Shown: positions 61,359 through 64,000 of the stretch, one piece after another | Layout of the letters: the number at the start of each line of letters is the position of its first letter | Position numbering within the stretch: the first letter of the stretch is position 1 | NCBI GenBank assembly: GCA_027924585.1 | Contig: BSBM01001444.1 | Span: forward strand, 1,054,001 to 1,118,000 | Source of the DNA: Larix kaempferi | Taxonomy: Eukaryota; Streptophyta; Pinopsida; Pinales; Pinaceae | Reading direction: 5' to 3' | DNA length: 64,000 nucleotides | Notes under the pieces: generated by a model | The model's input: only the letters and a program-made list of their open reading frames with translations | What the model was told of the DNA's origin: nothing | Databases searched by the model: none | Program-made: the position numbers and the translations under genes

Positions 61359-64000
61359 CTATCCCCCCTTAATGACAACTTCATGTACTCCTAGCATAGC
61401 TTGAAGTTTGGAAAACTTCGCTTCTGTAAGAGACTTGGTGAAAATGTCTGCAACTTGATCATTTGTTTGACAATATCGCACTTCAAGAACATGATCCTGG
61501 AGGAGCTTTCTAATGAAGTGCATCTGAAGTTCAATGTGTTTTCTGCACTGATGTTGGGCTGGATCTTTGGCTAACTGAATGGCACTCTGATTGTCACACC
61601 ATAGTGTAGTCGGATGCTGCTGCTGGAACCCAAACTCTGAAAGGATCTGACGAAGCCACATAGCTTCCTGACTAGCACGAACAGCTGCACGGTACTCGGC
61701 TTCGGTTGAAGAAAGAGCAAGTGCACTTTGTTTCTTAGAAGCCCAAGAAATAGGTCCTAAACCCAGAGTGAATACATATCCTGCAGTGGACTTCCGATCA
61801 TCAGGGTCACCAGCCCAATCGGAATCAGTGTAACCAACTAAAGAAGGAGTCCCCCCCGAACTGTAATGTATCCCGAACTGAACTGTACCTCAACCATACC
61901 GAAGGATTCTTTTTGTTGCTTTCCAATGACTTTCATGAGGGCATTGCATATATCGGGCCACAAGACCAACAACAAAGGAAAGGTCAGGACAGGTGTGAGT
62001 TAAGTACAAGAGGCTACCAACAAGCTGACGTTATAAAGTAGCATCTACTTCAGGTGTTGAACAAGTGGTAGAAAGTTTGACTCCAGACTGGAAAGGAAAG
62101 GGAGCTGGTTTTCATCTTCCATGTGAAAGCGGCGGAGAAGATCACAGGAATACTTAGACTAGGAAAGAGATATACCTTTCTGGGTTTGCAAGACTTGGAG
62201 GCCAAGAAAATAGTGCAAGTGTCCAAGGTCTGTCATTTCAAACTGTTGTTTAAGACTTCACTTCACATGGTGGATAAATTTGGGGTCACTACCAGTAAGG
62301 ATTAGGTCATCAACATAAAGGACTAGGATTATGAGATGGTAATTGACTTTCTTGGTATAGACATTTGAATCAGAATGGCATCTACAAAAACCAATATCTA
62401 GAAGAAACGTGTCCATTTTAGCATACCAGGACCGAGGGGCTTGCCTAAGGCCATAGAGAGATTTCTTGAGGCGACAGACAAGGCTGGTGTCAGACTGAAT
62501 GTAACCAGGAGGTTGTTCCATGTAGATTTCTTCTTGCAAATTCCCATGCAAGAAGGCAGATTTAACATCCATCTGATGGACTTCCCAATGACAAGATGCA
62601 GCAAGGGCAAGAACAAGGCGGATGGAATTCATTTTGGCTACGGGTGCAAAGGTTTCGGTGTAGTCGATGCCTTACACTTGAGAGAATCCTTTAGCAACTA
62701 GTCTTGCCTTATGTTTGTCAATACTTCCATCTGGTCCATATTTGGTTCTGTAAACGCACTTACATCTGACAAGTTTTCTGCCTTTGGGAAGAGGAACAAG
62801 ATCCCAAGTGTTATTTGTCATTAAGGAATTGTATTTTTCATCCATTAATGCATCCCAATCTGGATGGCCAGAAGCTTCTTTAAATGTATCTGGATCACAA
62901 TTTTCTGAAACTTGAGCCAGAAGTAATGAGGCTCGTTGAAACTGAGAGCGAGTACGACGCTGATCTATAGGATCACCAGCAAGATCACCTGTAGCTTCTC
63001 TAGTAGAACAAACCCATTTAGGAAGCTGTGAAGCTGGTGCTGGAGGAGGTGGAGCAGGCGGAGGAGGATTTTCATCCTCACTATCATCATCATCTGAAGA
63101 AGTAATTGGAGTAGGAGAAATATCAATAGGTGAAGAAGAGGAAGAAGATGATGGCACAAGCGCCGAATTAGGCTCGCAGGCCAATATATGTTCATCAAAT
63201 TTGACGTCTCTTCTTATAATTATATCATGAGAATGTGGCAGAAGAAGACTATAGCCTTTGACATCTTCAGAATAACCAACAAATATATACTTTTCACTTT
63301 TAGGTTGTAAAGCTTTCTGTTTTTCATCCGGAATATGAGCCCATGCTTCACTACCAAACACACGGAAAAGGCTGACATCTGGTTTATTTTTACTCCATGC
63401 TTCTTCCGATGTAATCCCTTGTAAAGCTTTAGTGGCGCTGCGATTAATTATATAATTTGCACAATTTACAGCTTCAGCCCAATATGGAAGACTTAGTTCT
63501 TTAGCTTGGAGCATACAATTAGCCATTTCTTTTAGAGTGCGGTTTTTCCTTTCAGCTACACCATTTTGTTGTGGTGTATATGGAACAGTATGTTGTTGTT
63601 GGATTCCTTGTTCATTGCAGAAATTAGTGAACTGTTGTTAACAAATTAACCCCCATTATCAGATCTTAACTTAAGAATTTGATGACCACATTGTTTCTCA
63701 ACAAGAGCCTTGTAGGCCAAGAACATGCCAAAAAATTCGCTCTTGAGTTTTAAGAAGTAAACCCAAGTGCATTTGGAGTAATCATCAATGAAAGTCAAGA
63801 AGTATTTGAAACCACAAAAGGAAGCAAAAGGTAGAGGACCACACAAGTCATTGTGCACAAGCTGCAAAGGAGCCGAGGCGTGCCAAGAGGCACGTTTGTC
63901 AAAACTGTCCCGATGATGTTTTCCGAGTACACAACCGAAATAAACACCATCCTTGCAAGAGACCATAGGAAGACCTGTCACCATAATTTCTTTACATAGT
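61359..64000 (-). pseudogene. copia pol (integrase, RT, RNase H), duplicated, partial
   Basis: Carries the same lesions as the left copy: TAA at 63,648-63,646 after SDNGG with the adjacent frameshift, TAA at 62,674-62,672 before the RT, and a stop at 62,260-62,258. YVDD is retained near 62,310. Differences are three extra residues in the proline-rich integrase/RT linker (9 bp, about 63,058) and one Trp-to-Cys change (KWVYR to KCVYR, near 62,756). RNase H ends at 61,359. Confidence 0.88.

Larger units (their letters stand above)
55638..64000 (+). repeat. Right copy of the near-identical 8.36-kb direct repeat
   Basis: Matches 4,114-12,467 base for base apart from a few substitutions and a 9-bp insertion at about 63,058. 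It runs off the window. The arrangement is that of a tandem duplication whose unit is 4,114-55,637. Confidence 0.9.
60857..64000 (-). mobile_element. Ty1/copia element (duplicated), 3' part, runs off window
   Basis: Copy of the 3' half of the copia element. The 3' LTR is at 60,857-61,274, the ATTTT flank at 60,852-60,856 and the polypurine tract at 61,275-61,283. The gag, leader and 5' LTR lie beyond the window. Confidence 0.9.

Overview
This is a stretch of nuclear DNA from a land plant with a large, repeat-rich genome. The evidence is plant-type LTR retrotransposons of both superfamilies, plant L1-like LINEs, an initiator-tRNA-Met primer site, and two fragments of plant housekeeping genes (a NUP188-like nucleoporin and a riboflavin kinase). 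The element mix would suit a gymnosperm or fern, but the sequence alone does not settle that. There are no bacterial-type genes, operons, CRISPR arrays or rRNA genes. Almost everything is transposable element, nested and then duplicated, and no complete intact gene is visible.

Layout. 1-640 holds two exon-like blocks (minus strand) resembling NUP188. 1,340-3,768 is a decayed Ty3/gypsy protease/RT fragment followed by a LINE RT fragment (plus). At 3,769-7,920 a 4.15-kb solo LTR (family C) sits inside that LINE, with TSD GGTAC, and the LINE reading frame resumes at 7,926. 9,333-15,383 is a structurally complete Ty1/copia element (minus) with 418-bp LTRs, TSD ATTTT, PBS and PPT, but a broken gag-pol. 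To its right lie a minus-strand LINE and the far end of another family C LTR. The segment 11,934-17,965 is tandemly duplicated as 17,966-24,006. 23,393-31,390 is a Ty3/gypsy element (minus): a 4.5-kb family C 3' LTR, a 3' non-coding stretch, and pol with a frameshift and a YQDG active site. It is cut off by the array.

31,391-53,635 is a tandem array of monomers of about 1.9 kb. From the second monomer on, two types (A and B) alternate, giving a higher-order repeat of about 3.86 kb. Each full monomer carries an LTR-like promoter module (minus strand), a 24-26-bp palindrome and a long inverted repeat with arms of about 175 bp. One A monomer is interrupted by a 3,559-bp insertion (37,764-41,322) with TG...CA ends and TSD GACCT; it contains a riboflavin kinase exon fragment and other coding-like pieces. 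The array ends where another family C LTR has inserted (53,636).

From 55,638 to the end, the sequence repeats 4,114-12,467 almost base for base. The simplest reading is a very recent tandem duplication of a unit of about 51.5 kb, or an assembly duplication.

The most notable points are: the A/B dimeric array of LTR-like units with a hairpin in each full monomer; the gene-fragment-carrying insertion within it; unusually long gypsy LTRs whose visible junctions all read GGTAC or GGTAT; and two nearly identical tandem duplications with non-homologous junctions. Coordinates and identities were worked out by eye.
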